From positions 1-64,000 of the forward strand of contig JADBKU010000015.1 in the NCBI GenBank assembly GCA_014896235.1: 64,000 nt of DNA, in the 5' to 3' direction. Positions 21,375 through 30,212 of the stretch are shown here, in pieces; the first letter of the stretch is position 1, and every line of letters starts with the position of its first letter. Under the pieces are notes generated by a model that was given only the letters and a program-made list of their open reading frames with translations, was not told where the DNA came from and did not search any database. This stretch comes from a bacterium (GTDB taxonomy: Bacteria; Desulfobacterota; Binatia; Binatales; Binataceae). The position numbers were made by a program, and so were the translations under genes.

Positions 21375-21476
21375 GATATGCTTAATTGTACTTTGCCGCT
21401 GCGCGAAGACGTTGCGAAGCAATTCCGGCCGGAATCGGCGCGAACGACTTGGCGCAAGAATCGAAATTAATCAGCC

Positions 21477-22691
21477 ATGATTTCGCGAGAGGCCGAGCTT
21501 GTCGTCAACCTGGTTTCAGCGTATGTGGGCGGCGCGGACGGCGCGAGCGTCGCGGCGGCGGTACAGCCGGGAATCGATTGGAACGAGGTCGAACGGATCG
21601 CTACATGGCATGCGGTCGTGCCGATTCTGTATCACGTCCTGTCCGCGCGACCCGATTGCGCGCCGGCGGAGAAGCTCGCGCGGTGGCATGGAGTGGTCCG
21701 CGCGAACCTGGTGCACAATGCTTATCTGGAGAACGCCGTTGTCCGAATCACGAAGGCGCTGGCCGAGCGGGGCGTGGCGGCGCTCACGTTCAAAGGCCCC
21801 GTGCTCGCGGCGGCGGCGTATGGCGATCTTGGGCTGCGCGAGTTTATCGATCTAGACATCCTGGTGCGGCCATCCGATCTTGGGCCATGCCGCGAGACGC
21901 TCACAGCGCTGGGTTACCGATCGGAATATTCCGGTCTGGGCGATGAGGAGAAGGCTTTTTTCCAGTCATATCAGGAGACCTTCAACAGCGACGATTGGCT
22001 CGTGCCGCTGGATGTTCACTCGCGCCTGAATCCGCGCTACTTCGCGTATGCGCCGGAAGGCGAGGCGCTGTTTCGTAGGGCGGTCAATTTTGACCTTCGC
22101 AGCGGCGGCGTGAAGACGCTTGCAAACACCGACCTGCTGCTTCATCTGTGCGCGCACGGCGCCAAGCATGGATGGGACTCGCTGGGATGGATACTGGATA
22201 TCGCCGCGTTCGTGCGGCGGAATCCGGAGATCGACTGGCGGTCGATGCTGAACGACGCATCCGCGGCCGGCGGCCGGCGTTTGCTGTTGCTGGGGATTTA
22301 TTTGATCCGCGATCTGATGAACGCGCCGGTTCCGGAGGAAGTGATGGCGCTCGCGACGAGCGACAGAGTAATCGCGCGCATCGCCGCCGGCGTCAAACGT
22401 GGCCTGTTCAGCAATATCGAGCGGCGCGGCGGCGTGTTCGGCGAATGGTCCGTGCCCGTTCGCGCGATCGAATCGGCGCGCGGCCGCATTCGGTATGTCG
22501 CCGGGAGGGCGTTAGGCCCGACGATGGAGGATTGGAAGTCGCTGCCGCTGCCGCGGCCGCTCTATCCGATCTACTACGCCGTTCATCCTTTGCGGATGGC
22601 GTTCACGCAGGCGCCGCGGATGTTCAGATCGCTATTCTGGATCTCCGCCCACGCCGCCAAATCGCGCGATCCGCGCCTCGCCGAAGCCTGA
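21477..22691 (+). CDS. NTP_transf_5-type nucleotidyltransferase family protein of the lasso locus
   Basis: 404 residues. It matches the uncharacterised nucleotidyltransferase group (PF14907 type) in its WHAVVPILYHVLSA start, the GVAALTFKGPVLAAAAYGDLGLREFIDLDILV block (the D-x-D nucleotidyltransferase active-site pattern), and LLLHLCAHGAKHGWDSLGWILDIAAFV. Such proteins accompany lasso-peptide clusters, for example the paeninodin type, where they are suspected to modify the peptide. The product here is unknown. It is the first gene of a plus-strand group with the ABC exporter and a PhyH gene, 65 bases before the exporter. Confidence 0.85.
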   Translation: MISREAELVVNLVSAYVGGADGASVAAAVQPGIDWNEVERIATWHAVVPILYHVLSARPDCAPAEKLARWHGVVRANLVHNAYLENAVVRITKALAERGVAALTFKGPVLAAAAYGDLGLREFIDLDILVRPSDLGPCRETLTALGYRSEYSGLGDEEKAFFQSYQETFNSDDWLVPLDVHSRLNPRYFAYAPEGEALFRRAVNFDLRSGGVKTLANTDLLLHLCAHGAKHGWDSLGWILDIAAFVRRNPEIDWRSMLNDASAAGGRRLLLLGIYLIRDLMNAPVPEEVMALATSDRVIARIAAGVKRGLFSNIERRGGVFGEWSVPVRAIESARGRIRYVAGRALGPTMEDWKSLPLPRPLYPIYYAVHPLRMAFTQAPRMFRSLFWISAHAAKSRDPRLAEA

Positions 22692-22756
22692 CGGAACGCA
22701 ACCGATTCGCGGGAATTGCCGCGATAGAGGAGATATCCACAGTCGAGCGGCGCGTT

Positions 22757-24637
22757 ATGGAGAGCCTCGATCAGGCAGGATCGCTGCGGTCCGAGCAGCT
22801 CCACGGCGGGCGAAGCGGCGACGATTTCGCGGAGCCGCGCGGCGGCTCACTGGCGGCGTTGGCCGCCCTGGTGCGCACGATTGCGCAGGTCGCGCCATGG
22901 CGGTTCGCGTGGACGATCGCGTTGATTACGCTGTTTTCGCTTACCGAAGGCGCCGGCGTGGCGATGCTTTTTCCGACGCTCCAGTTGGCCGGATACAACC
23001 TTGAAAGCCAGGGCAAGGTTGGTCATTACGCGCGGATGGTGGGGAACGCGTTCACCGCCGCCGGATTGCATCCGACCCTGCCGCTGATGCTCAGCTTGTA
23101 TATTTTGGTGATTGCGGCGCGATCGCTGATCGATCGCTTGCGCAATGTATCCGACGCGCAGGTCCATCGGCGCCTCGAGGACGTGATGCGCCGCCGCCTG
23201 TATAAGGCGATCAGCGACGCGAGTTGGCAATTCATCAGTCGCAGCCGAATGTCGGATTTCAATCACGCGCTGACCGCGGAAATGGAGCGAATCACGACCG
23301 CGGCCGCTTTTCTTACGGCGCTGTCCGCCAACCTCTTGATGGGCGCGCTTTACGTGGGCGTCGCGCTGGCGCTGTCCGTGCCGATGACGCTGACGGTAAT
23401 CCTGTTTGGCGGGCTGATGACCGTGGCGCTGTCGCGCGGCACGCGCAGAATCGAGGAGCTGGGCGCGACATTGTCGAGACAGACGGGCCGCATGTATGCG
23501 GCTGCGGGTGATCATCTGCAGGGACTGAAGACCGCGAAAACCTACGATGCCGTGGCGCGCGATTTCGAGCTTTTCTCCGAAGTAAGCCGGCAAATCGCGG
23601 ATACATACATAAACGTGGAGCGGGAACAGGCGACGCTGAGCTCGTGGTTCGAATTCGGATCGGCTCTGGCGCTCGGCGCCGTCCTTTTCGCCGCGCTGGA
23701 GTTGTTCGCGGCGCCGCCCGCGATGATTCTGATCCTGATTCTGCTTTTCGCGCGGCTGATGCCCCGCTTCCAGTCGAGCCATCAGTATTACCGCACGATC
23801 GTTCATGCGCTGCCCGCTTTCACCAACGTATGCGCGATGGAGCAGCGTTGCCGCGCGGCCGCGGAAGCGCCCGGACCGCCGGGCCACAAGCTGATCCTCG
23901 CGAATCAAATCCGCTTGAATCGAGTGTCGTTCGCGTACGGAGCCGGCGTGAAACCGGCGCTTTCGGCGGTCGACATGACCATTCCGGCCGGCCGGATCAC
24001 GGCGATGGTCGGTCCTTCAGGCGCGGGCAAAAGCACGATCGCGGATCTCGTGATGGGATTGCTCGAACCGACGGATGGCGAAATCTCCGTGGACGACGCG
24101 CGCCTCGATTCGGCCACGCGGCGCGGGTGGCGGACTCAACTTGGATATGTCGGTCCCGACACCGCGCTTTTCAATTTAAGCATCCGCGACAACCTGCTTT
24201 GGGCGAGGCCTGACGCGAGCGAAGCCGAATTGACGCAAGCGCTCCGAGCTTCGTCCGCCGAAGAATTCGTACGGGCGCTGCCTGACGGACTGGATACGAT
24301 CGTGGGCGACCGCGGAGCGATGCTGTCGCAGGGCGAACGCCAGCGCCTCGCGATTGCGCGGGCGTTGTTGCGAAAGCCGGCGCTCCTGGTCCTTGACGAA
24401 GCCACCAATAATCTCGATTTTGAAAACGAGGCACGGGTGCTCGGCGGAATCGCCGGCCACGCCCGCGGAATGACCATTTTGATCATCGCGCACCGGCCAT
24501 CGACCATCCGCTGGGCCGATCTGATTTATGTGATTGAAGACGGAAAAGTCGCCGAATCGGGCCGTTGGGAGGATTTGGCATCGAACGGAAGCGGCCGATT
24601 TCGCGCTCTTTGCGTCGCTCAACGGCAGGTCGCGTGA
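22757..24637 (+). CDS. ABC exporter (fused permease-ATPase) of the lasso locus
   Basis: 626 residues from the ATG at 22757; the open frame extends far upstream across the preceding gene in another phase and is not real there. An N-terminal six-helix permease (about residues 40-330) is followed by an ATPase with Walker A GPSGAGKST near 418, signature LSQGERQRLAIARALL near 523 and Walker B LLVLDEATNNLDFE. There is no N-terminal C39 peptidase, so it exports rather than cleaves. By position it is the lasso D protein, giving export and self-immunity. The stop is 28-100 bases before the first PhyH gene. Confidence 0.9.
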   Translation: MESLDQAGSLRSEQLHGGRSGDDFAEPRGGSLAALAALVRTIAQVAPWRFAWTIALITLFSLTEGAGVAMLFPTLQLAGYNLESQGKVGHYARMVGNAFTAAGLHPTLPLMLSLYILVIAARSLIDRLRNVSDAQVHRRLEDVMRRRLYKAISDASWQFISRSRMSDFNHALTAEMERITTAAAFLTALSANLLMGALYVGVALALSVPMTLTVILFGGLMTVALSRGTRRIEELGATLSRQTGRMYAAAGDHLQGLKTAKTYDAVARDFELFSEVSRQIADTYINVEREQATLSSWFEFGSALALGAVLFAALELFAAPPAMILILILLFARLMPRFQSSHQYYRTIVHALPAFTNVCAMEQRCRAAAEAPGPPGHKLILANQIRLNRVSFAYGAGVKPALSAVDMTIPAGRITAMVGPSGAGKSTIADLVMGLLEPTDGEISVDDARLDSATRRGWRTQLGYVGPDTALFNLSIRDNLLWARPDASEAELTQALRASSAEEFVRALPDGLDTIVGDRGAMLSQGERQRLAIARALLRKPALLVLDEATNNLDFENEARVLGGIAGHARGMTILIIAHRPSTIRWADLIYVIEDGKVAESGRWEDLASNGSGRFRALCVAQRQVA

Positions 24638-24737
24638 TGCGTCATAAGTCCAGTAATACGCGACAATGGCAAACCCCTCGATTTGCGCCTCGCGGAATCG
24701 CGGCCAGAGCGCCGGCGAGTGGATAATCGCAGAATCA

Positions 24738-25706
24738 ATGAGGAAAAACCGCGCACGCGATGAACTGCTCGCATCGCTTCATCTCAGCCGCGAAGAATTC
24801 AGCGTTCGCGCCAGGCAGGCGACGGACCCGGATTACTGGCGTTCCCTGTCTCGCGGAATTCCAGTCGATTCATTGAACTATAACCTGAGCGAACCCGCGT
24901 TCAGCCATGATTTGATCGAGGCGTCTCTGCGCAGTCTGAGAGACCATGGCTATTTCCACGCCGGCCCGCTTGTTTCGGAACCGATCGTAAAGCAGATGCG
25001 AGAATGCGTGGAAGCGGTGAAAGCCGCTGGCTGGCCGCCCGTTTTCGCCTTCGTGTACGATCCGTTCTGGGCCGCCGCGCGCACGTCGTTCATATGCCGA
25101 TTTCTTTCGGATTTTCTCGGGGCCGGCTTCGACATAATAATGTCGCGGGTATGGTGTTATTACATCCAGCCGATACGCGGAGCTGGCGGATGGACGCCTC
25201 ATGCGGACGCATACCACGACCATCGGAATCGCATTACTCTGTGGATACCGCTTACCGATGCGACGCTTGACAATGGCTGCATGTATGTAATCCCGAGAGA
25301 CTTGATTGACGATGATCGGACGCCGGCGGAAGAACGCCTGCGCGCGTCTTCGCTGCCGAGCGAGTATTGCCTGCAACTGCTGCATAGCTGCCGGGCGCTG
25401 CCGGCGGCCGCGGGATCGGTTCTCGGATGGGATCCGCGGACCATCCACTGGGGTTCAAAATGCCATGCGCCGGGCGAACCGCGCATCAGCGTCGGATGCG
25501 AGTTCGTGAGCCACGGCGTGATTCCGAAACCCCATCGCCCGGATGAACTGGCGCCGGGCGATCGCGGCGCGCCGCTGCCCGGCTTCATGCGGAGGATTCG
25601 CAACATCGCCCTGTCGATTCGAATTCATCACGCCCGCGACCTTAAAGCGGCGCGCTTTGCGGAGTTGGCGGAGGAATTGATAAAGCAAACCGCCGGCATT
25701 GGCTGA
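24738..25706 (+). CDS. PhyH-type Fe(II)/2-oxoglutarate dioxygenase 1 of the lasso locus
   Basis: 322 residues from the ATG at 24738, chosen because its start then aligns with the second PhyH protein of the locus; an in-frame ATG exists at 24666. The jelly-roll core has the metal triad H-x-D (TPHADAY) with the distal His in RTIHWGS, and the 2OG-binding Arg in GEPRISVG. Blocks shared with the paralogue at 29226 include AGWPPVFA and LWIPLTDATLDNGCMYV. PhyH enzymes hydroxylate unactivated carbons; in a RiPP locus a peptide side chain is the likely substrate. It converges on the cyclase gene. Confidence 0.87.
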   Translation: MRKNRARDELLASLHLSREEFSVRARQATDPDYWRSLSRGIPVDSLNYNLSEPAFSHDLIEASLRSLRDHGYFHAGPLVSEPIVKQMRECVEAVKAAGWPPVFAFVYDPFWAAARTSFICRFLSDFLGAGFDIIMSRVWCYYIQPIRGAGGWTPHADAYHDHRNRITLWIPLTDATLDNGCMYVIPRDLIDDDRTPAEERLRASSLPSEYCLQLLHSCRALPAAAGSVLGWDPRTIHWGSKCHAPGEPRISVGCEFVSHGVIPKPHRPDELAPGDRGAPLPGFMRRIRNIALSIRIHHARDLKAARFAELAEELIKQTAGIG

Positions 25707-25754
25707 CCAAGCCGAATCACTCGATCGCGCGCAGCGGTTTTCTTGCGTGCGAAA

Positions 25755-27635
25755 TCAGCCGAGAACCACGTTGTGCCAAATCTCCATCGCGAGCGAGAGC
25801 CACACCGGCACGCCATAGCCGATTACGCCGCGTTGGTATTCATCGATCAATTTGTTCGCGGCGTTCCTGAGCTTGTTGGAGTTGACCCATCCGCGTCGCG
25901 CGATCGCGAGCGAGCGCCAATCAACCTGATTCTGATTGAATTTGACCGAATCGAGAAAAGGCGTGGCGAAATGTCCTTTGGTGGTCCGCCGACGGATCGG
26001 CTCTGGCAGGATTCCGCACATCGCGTTGCGCAGGATTATTCGATTCACGCCCAGCCGCGTGCGCTGCTCTTCCGGTATAGCCCAGGCGAATTCGACGATG
26101 CGCCGATCCGAAAGAGGATGACGCCCTTCGAGTCCTGTTTCGATCAGATAACGCTCGAGTCGATCCATCGTGACGTGTCGCTCGCCGTCATGAAAAAAAT
26201 TGTAGTAGTCGCGATGGGCGAGCGTCGTTGGCGGAGCGGGCGGAGGTTGCGGATGTAGCCGCTCCTCCAGCGAGATTCTGTGAGCGAAATCCGGTTCGAT
26301 CCAGTTCGGATACGAACGCGCGCGGCCGGTGAGTTCGCGCCTGAGCTGGTTGATCCATTGCGGGAGCAAGGGCAGAAGAGCATCGGCGACGAAGGTTCTC
26401 ACCGGTCCAATATTGAAGTCAGGATCGATCGGACCTCTCAATTCCCGTATCAGCGTGGCCAGCTGTCCCCGTCTGAGCAGGTCCGCGAGACGATACGGAG
26501 ACGCGCTGATCCATTCGTCGCCGCCCTCGCCAGTGAGAATCACCCGGCATCCGTTGGCGGCGGCGGTGCGGCGCAGCTCCATGCCGCATGCGGTGCTTGG
26601 ATATTCGGGGAGGTCGCGATGTTTTCTCACCGATTCCGCCAAGTCGATTCGATCAGGCGCCAAAGGGTCGAACAGATTTGTTTGGATTCCGTACTGTTTG
26701 GCTACCTCCCGTATATAGCCGGACTCGTCCCATGGCTGTCCCGGGAAGACAATCGAATAGGTTTTGAAGTCGAGCGGCGGCAGCTCGCCGCCGCGCGCCA
26801 TCGCCAGCGACGTACAGACGATCGAGGAAGAATCAATTCCGCCGCTCAGATGGGAAGCGACGGGTCCGACCGCGCGCAGCCGGCATCTTAATGCTTCCTT
26901 GAACAGCGCGAGGAAATTCTCGGCGTACTCATGATCGTCGCGAAATCGGATTTCTTTGTCGAAGTTCAGATCGAAGTAGCGGCGCGATACGGTTTTCTCG
27001 CGGCCCACGCGCATCGTGTGCGCCGGCCGCAGGCGGCGGATTGCGGCGTACATGGTTTCATCACAACTCGGGGTGCGATTCGCCAGGATTTCGCCGATCA
27101 TTCCTTCATTCAACCGGCCATCGAACCCCGTGTACGCCAACACTCCTGCGATCTCGGAGGCGCAAACGAACGCTTTGCCGTCGTCGAAGTAATACAACGG
27201 CTTGATCCCCATCGCATCGCGCGCGCACAGCAGGGTTTGCGCACGCGCGTCCCACAACGCCAGCGAAAAATCTCCAAGCAGCTTCGCGACGCACGCTTCG
27301 CCCCAGCATTGGTAGCTGCGCAGCACCACCTCGGCGTCGGCGGCGTCGCGCGCGCGCAGGCCTTGCGCCTCGAGCAGCGATCGCAGTTCCGCGCCGTTGT
27401 CGATCCGCCCGTCTAAAATCAGTATGAGCGCGCCCGTTTCGTCGCGATGCGGCTGAATTTCCTCGAGGGACTCCGGCGTAGTGTGAAACATGCGATGGCC
27501 GAGCGCCACATCGCCGCCATGCCAGATGCGACAGCCGTCCGGCCCGCGATGGGCCATCGCGTCGAGCATCCGGGTGAACGATTCGGCGGCGACCGGACGC
27601 CCGTCGCGATTGAAGACCGCGGCTAACCCGCTCAT
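25755..27635 (-). CDS. Asparagine-synthetase-like lasso macrolactam synthetase (C protein)
   Basis: 626 residues. An N-terminal glutaminase-like domain begins MSGLAAVFNRDG: the catalytic Cys2 of true AsnB is replaced by Ser, so it cannot release ammonia from glutamine. The AsnB-like half has the PP-loop SHLSGGIDSSSIVC near residue 261 and the LTGEGGDEWISASPYRL motif. This combination is the hallmark of lasso cyclases (McjC type), which adenylate an Asp/Glu side chain and join it to the N-terminal amine. It lies 31 bases after the PqqD-like gene and is co-directional with the methyltransferase. Confidence 0.9.
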   Translation of the reverse strand: MSGLAAVFNRDGRPVAAESFTRMLDAMAHRGPDGCRIWHGGDVALGHRMFHTTPESLEEIQPHRDETGALILILDGRIDNGAELRSLLEAQGLRARDAADAEVVLRSYQCWGEACVAKLLGDFSLALWDARAQTLLCARDAMGIKPLYYFDDGKAFVCASEIAGVLAYTGFDGRLNEGMIGEILANRTPSCDETMYAAIRRLRPAHTMRVGREKTVSRRYFDLNFDKEIRFRDDHEYAENFLALFKEALRCRLRAVGPVASHLSGGIDSSSIVCTSLAMARGGELPPLDFKTYSIVFPGQPWDESGYIREVAKQYGIQTNLFDPLAPDRIDLAESVRKHRDLPEYPSTACGMELRRTAAANGCRVILTGEGGDEWISASPYRLADLLRRGQLATLIRELRGPIDPDFNIGPVRTFVADALLPLLPQWINQLRRELTGRARSYPNWIEPDFAHRISLEERLHPQPPPAPPTTLAHRDYYNFFHDGERHVTMDRLERYLIETGLEGRHPLSDRRIVEFAWAIPEEQRTRLGVNRIILRNAMCGILPEPIRRRTTKGHFATPFLDSVKFNQNQVDWRSLAIARRGWVNSNKLRNAANKLIDEYQRGVIGYGVPVWLSLAMEIWHNVVLG

Positions 27636-27666
27636 CGTAGCGCTTCGATTAACAGAGCGGCACGCA

Positions 27667-27945
27667 TCAGACCGATTCGTCCGGCGTGACGATGAGCATT
27701 CCTTTTGCGGTCAAGTCACTCACCATCTTGTCGAAGTCATTGCGCAGCACAGCCGGATCGGCGTCATCGTACAACGCCTGCAATTCTTCGAGTATCCGGT
27801 CTGACGCGCCATGCTCGGCGATCAGTCGCCAGATATCGCTCCCTGCGCCCGAGAATCCGAAATAATGATTGGTGGCGAGATCGAGGATTACGATCTCGTC
27901 GCCCAGCTCGCGCCAAATCACGTCTTCAGAAATTGCTATCTTCAT
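27667..27945 (-). CDS. PqqD-family leader-binding protein (lasso B1, RRE)
   Basis: 92 residues with the whole PqqD fold: the strands EDVIWRELGDEIVILDLATNHYFGFSG, then helices SDIWRLIAEHGASDRILEELQALYDD and a C-terminal helix FDKMVSDLTAKGMLI. PqqD-like domains (RiPP recognition elements) bind the precursor leader, with the conserved YxxPxL segment lying along the beta sheet. The start overlaps the methyltransferase 3' end by 20 bases. In standard lasso clusters it acts with a B2 protease; no B2 gene is seen in this window. Confidence 0.9.
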   Translation of the reverse strand: MKIAISEDVIWRELGDEIVILDLATNHYFGFSGAGSDIWRLIAEHGASDRILEELQALYDDADPAVLRNDFDKMVSDLTAKGMLIVTPDESV

Positions 27946-29077
27946 GGACGTACGGAACCATCACTTCGGCGACGAAAGCCGCCGCCTCGGCGGACGACGG
28001 GAAAAGATTCGCGTGTTGGCGAAGCACCTCATTTTCGATCTCGCGCAGAGTCCGCCGGCCGTCGCATAGCGCGAACACCGTGCGGCGCGCTTCGCCCCAA
28101 TCGTTCAGCGTTGGCACGAAATCCGGCGCCGCCTTGCGCAGATCTTCGGGGCACAGCAGCATGCCGCGGAAAGTCGAATGACTAAAGCGCGTGCGCGGGC
28201 GCGCGTCATCGCCGATGATTTCGACAGTCCACGAAATCAACGACTCACGCGGGACGATCGTAATCGCAACCTCGAAGCGCTCATTGGCGTGCACCGTCGT
28301 CGGATCGAGCGGAAGAAAAAAGGCGGGCCGCAGAATCGCTTTTTCCGCGAACGGCGAATTCGTCATTCTCACCGACGGCGACAATTCCGCATCGAACCAT
28401 CCGGCCAAACCATGCAGCGTGGCGTCTCGGCTGAAGGCGGCGGTGACTTTATCAGCGATGCGAGATTCGGAATCGTGCGTGAGGTCGACTGAGAGGATGA
28501 CCTGGGGCGCGGCTATCGCTTGATTTGATCTGAAAGTTCTCGCATAGCCGGTGTTGACCGCAGCCGTGTACGCCGGCGTCATATCGAAACCGGCGCACGG
28601 CCGCTTCCAAAACTCGCAGTCCGCCCACGTTTCCGGCGCTTCCAAAGGCGCGACGCATAAATCGAAGCGTGCGGGAATAATTCCGCGGCCCGGTTTGAGC
28701 AGCCGATGGCGCGCGTCGCTCAGAAATTCGATTATACCCGCGTTGAAGCCGAAGTAGCCAAGCTGGTCGCATAAGACCACGTCGGCCGGCTCGGGCAATG
28801 AGACCCGCGTGGAAAAGCCCTTGATGCACACGACCCGGTCGGCAAAGCCGTTGGCGGCGAAAATTTCCCGTTCCAACTGGGTGAGGCCGCAGTTGTCGAT
28901 GGCGTAAACGCGGCGCGCGCCCGCGCGGCAGGCGAGCAATCCAAGAATTCCCGAGCCAGAGCCAAGATCGATCACTACGTCGCCCGGCTTCACGATCTCG
29001 GCGATCGCCCGGCTGAACGCGTCAATTCGGTTCGGATCGCTGAGATATTCGCGATGTTCGTCAAGGATTTGAAACAA
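27926..29077 (-). CDS. PRMT-like SAM methyltransferase with C-terminal PqqD-like tail
   Basis: 383 residues from a TTG at 29077 (MFQILDEHREYL), the usual opening of this group; no ATG is better placed. The Rossmann SAM site is VIDLGSGSGILGLLACRAGA (about residues 35-54). The PRMT double-E loop is altered to CDQLGYFGFNAG, so arginine methylation is not assured. The last 60 residues (about 320-383: EARRTVFALCDGRRTLREIE, then a helical end) look like the helical half of a PqqD domain, which could dock the leader. Its 3' end overlaps the PqqD gene, so co-translation is likely. Target residue unknown; the core peptide has two Arg and one Lys. Confidence 0.82.
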   Translation of the reverse strand: MFQILDEHREYLSDPNRIDAFSRAIAEIVKPGDVVIDLGSGSGILGLLACRAGARRVYAIDNCGLTQLEREIFAANGFADRVVCIKGFSTRVSLPEPADVVLCDQLGYFGFNAGIIEFLSDARHRLLKPGRGIIPARFDLCVAPLEAPETWADCEFWKRPCAGFDMTPAYTAAVNTGYARTFRSNQAIAAPQVILSVDLTHDSESRIADKVTAAFSRDATLHGLAGWFDAELSPSVRMTNSPFAEKAILRPAFFLPLDPTTVHANERFEVAITIVPRESLISWTVEIIGDDARPRTRFSHSTFRGMLLCPEDLRKAAPDFVPTLNDWGEARRTVFALCDGRRTLREIENEVLRQHANLFPSSAEAAAFVAEVMVPYVHEDSNF

Positions 29078-29225
29078 AATACTTTACGCCCGCTGCGCCG
29101 CACGCGCGATTACATAAGCCCGCGTTTGCTATATTCTATGTGTGGATCGCGAGATGGTGAAGTGCGGCTGCCATCGCGAGCGCGCCTTTTCAAGGCGCGG
29201 CCAAAATGAACCAAACGGCTGATCC

Positions 29226-30212
29226 ATGGAACGTGATAGCGTAACGCCGCCGTCCCGAGCCGCGCGAAAGTTGCTCGCGCGGCTGGATTTAAGCCGCGAC
29301 GAAATTGACGCCCGCTTGGCCTTGGCGCTGGATTCCGGATACTGGAAGTCGCTTTACCCCGCTTTTTCAGTCAACGATGAATCCAGCGCGCTGCCGCGCG
29401 CGGACGCCCTCACAGCGTCGCAGTACGAGCGGCTGGCGGACCATCTCACCCGCCGCGGCTATTTTCACGCGGACTCGGTGCTCGAATCCGAGACTATCGA
29501 CGCCATGCGCGGTTGCATCGAAGCCGTCCGAAGCGCCGGATGGCCGCCGGTCTTCGCCTATGTTTACGATCAGTTTTGGACGATTTGGCGCGTGGCGCCG
29601 ATCAAGCAGATGGTGCAGGCCGGGCTTGGGGAAGGGTATCGGCTGATTTCGCATCCATGGTGCCATTACGTAAATCCGGTCGCCGGAGCCAGCGGATGGC
29701 CGCCGCATGTTGACGGCAACCTGGCAAATCGGCTGTCAGTCTGGATTCCGTTGACCGACGCGACTCTCGACAACGGATGCATCTATGTGGTGCCTGGCGA
29801 TCAGAATTTCGCCCGCATCGGCGAGCTGCGCGAACTAAAATCCGCGACTAATCTTCAATTGAGAGAACTGATGCAGCGTGGCCGCGCCCTGCCGGCGTCC
29901 GCGGGCGCGATCATGGGCTGGCATTTCCGGATTCTCCATTGGGGCTCCGTCGCCAGCGGTGGGGGCCATCCCCGCATCAGCACCGTGATGGAATTCATCA
30001 AAGCGGAAGAAGCTGGTTTGCCGAGCGAAATGCCGCTTTTCGATCTGGATCGCGGATTGCCGCCGCTGCTCCAGCGATTGTTCGCAATCGGCAGGGCGAT
30101 TAATCATTACAAGCGTTTTGAGCTCCGAATGCGGCGTTATGCCGGATTGGGCCGTGCACTGATGCGCGTCGGCGATGCAGCCAATCGGGAATCGGCCGCG
30201 ACGGCGACCTAA
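29226..30212 (+). CDS. PhyH-type Fe(II)/2-oxoglutarate dioxygenase 2 of the lasso locus
   Basis: 328 residues. It is a paralogue of the protein at 24738, with the same order of blocks: LLARLDLSRDEID, GYFHADSV, AGWPPVFAYVYDQFW, then the iron triad WPPHVDGN and RILHWGS and the 2OG Arg in HPRIST. The sequences are moderately divergent (Asp-loop and lid segments differ), so two distinct hydroxylation sites or substrates are plausible. It is divergent from the methyltransferase (148-base gap) and overlaps the 3' end of the kinase gene by four bases. Confidence 0.87.
   Translation: MERDSVTPPSRAARKLLARLDLSRDEIDARLALALDSGYWKSLYPAFSVNDESSALPRADALTASQYERLADHLTRRGYFHADSVLESETIDAMRGCIEAVRSAGWPPVFAYVYDQFWTIWRVAPIKQMVQAGLGEGYRLISHPWCHYVNPVAGASGWPPHVDGNLANRLSVWIPLTDATLDNGCIYVVPGDQNFARIGELRELKSATNLQLRELMQRGRALPASAGAIMGWHFRILHWGSVASGGGHPRISTVMEFIKAEEAGLPSEMPLFDLDRGLPPLLQRLFAIGRAINHYKRFELRMRRYAGLGRALMRVGDAANRESAATAT

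Noticed and set aside
24634-24723. A 29-codon plus-strand frame at the exporter stop encodes W-x2-P-x-F-x3-G, faintly like a lasso leader.
   Set aside because: It ends too soon after the motif for any core, lacks the Thr, and has no ribosome site beyond the overlap. Chance is more likely.
29153-29224. A 23-codon frame with two early cysteines between the methyltransferase and the second PhyH gene, considered as a second precursor.
   Set aside because: No leader motif, weak ribosome site, and it overlaps the divergent promoter region.
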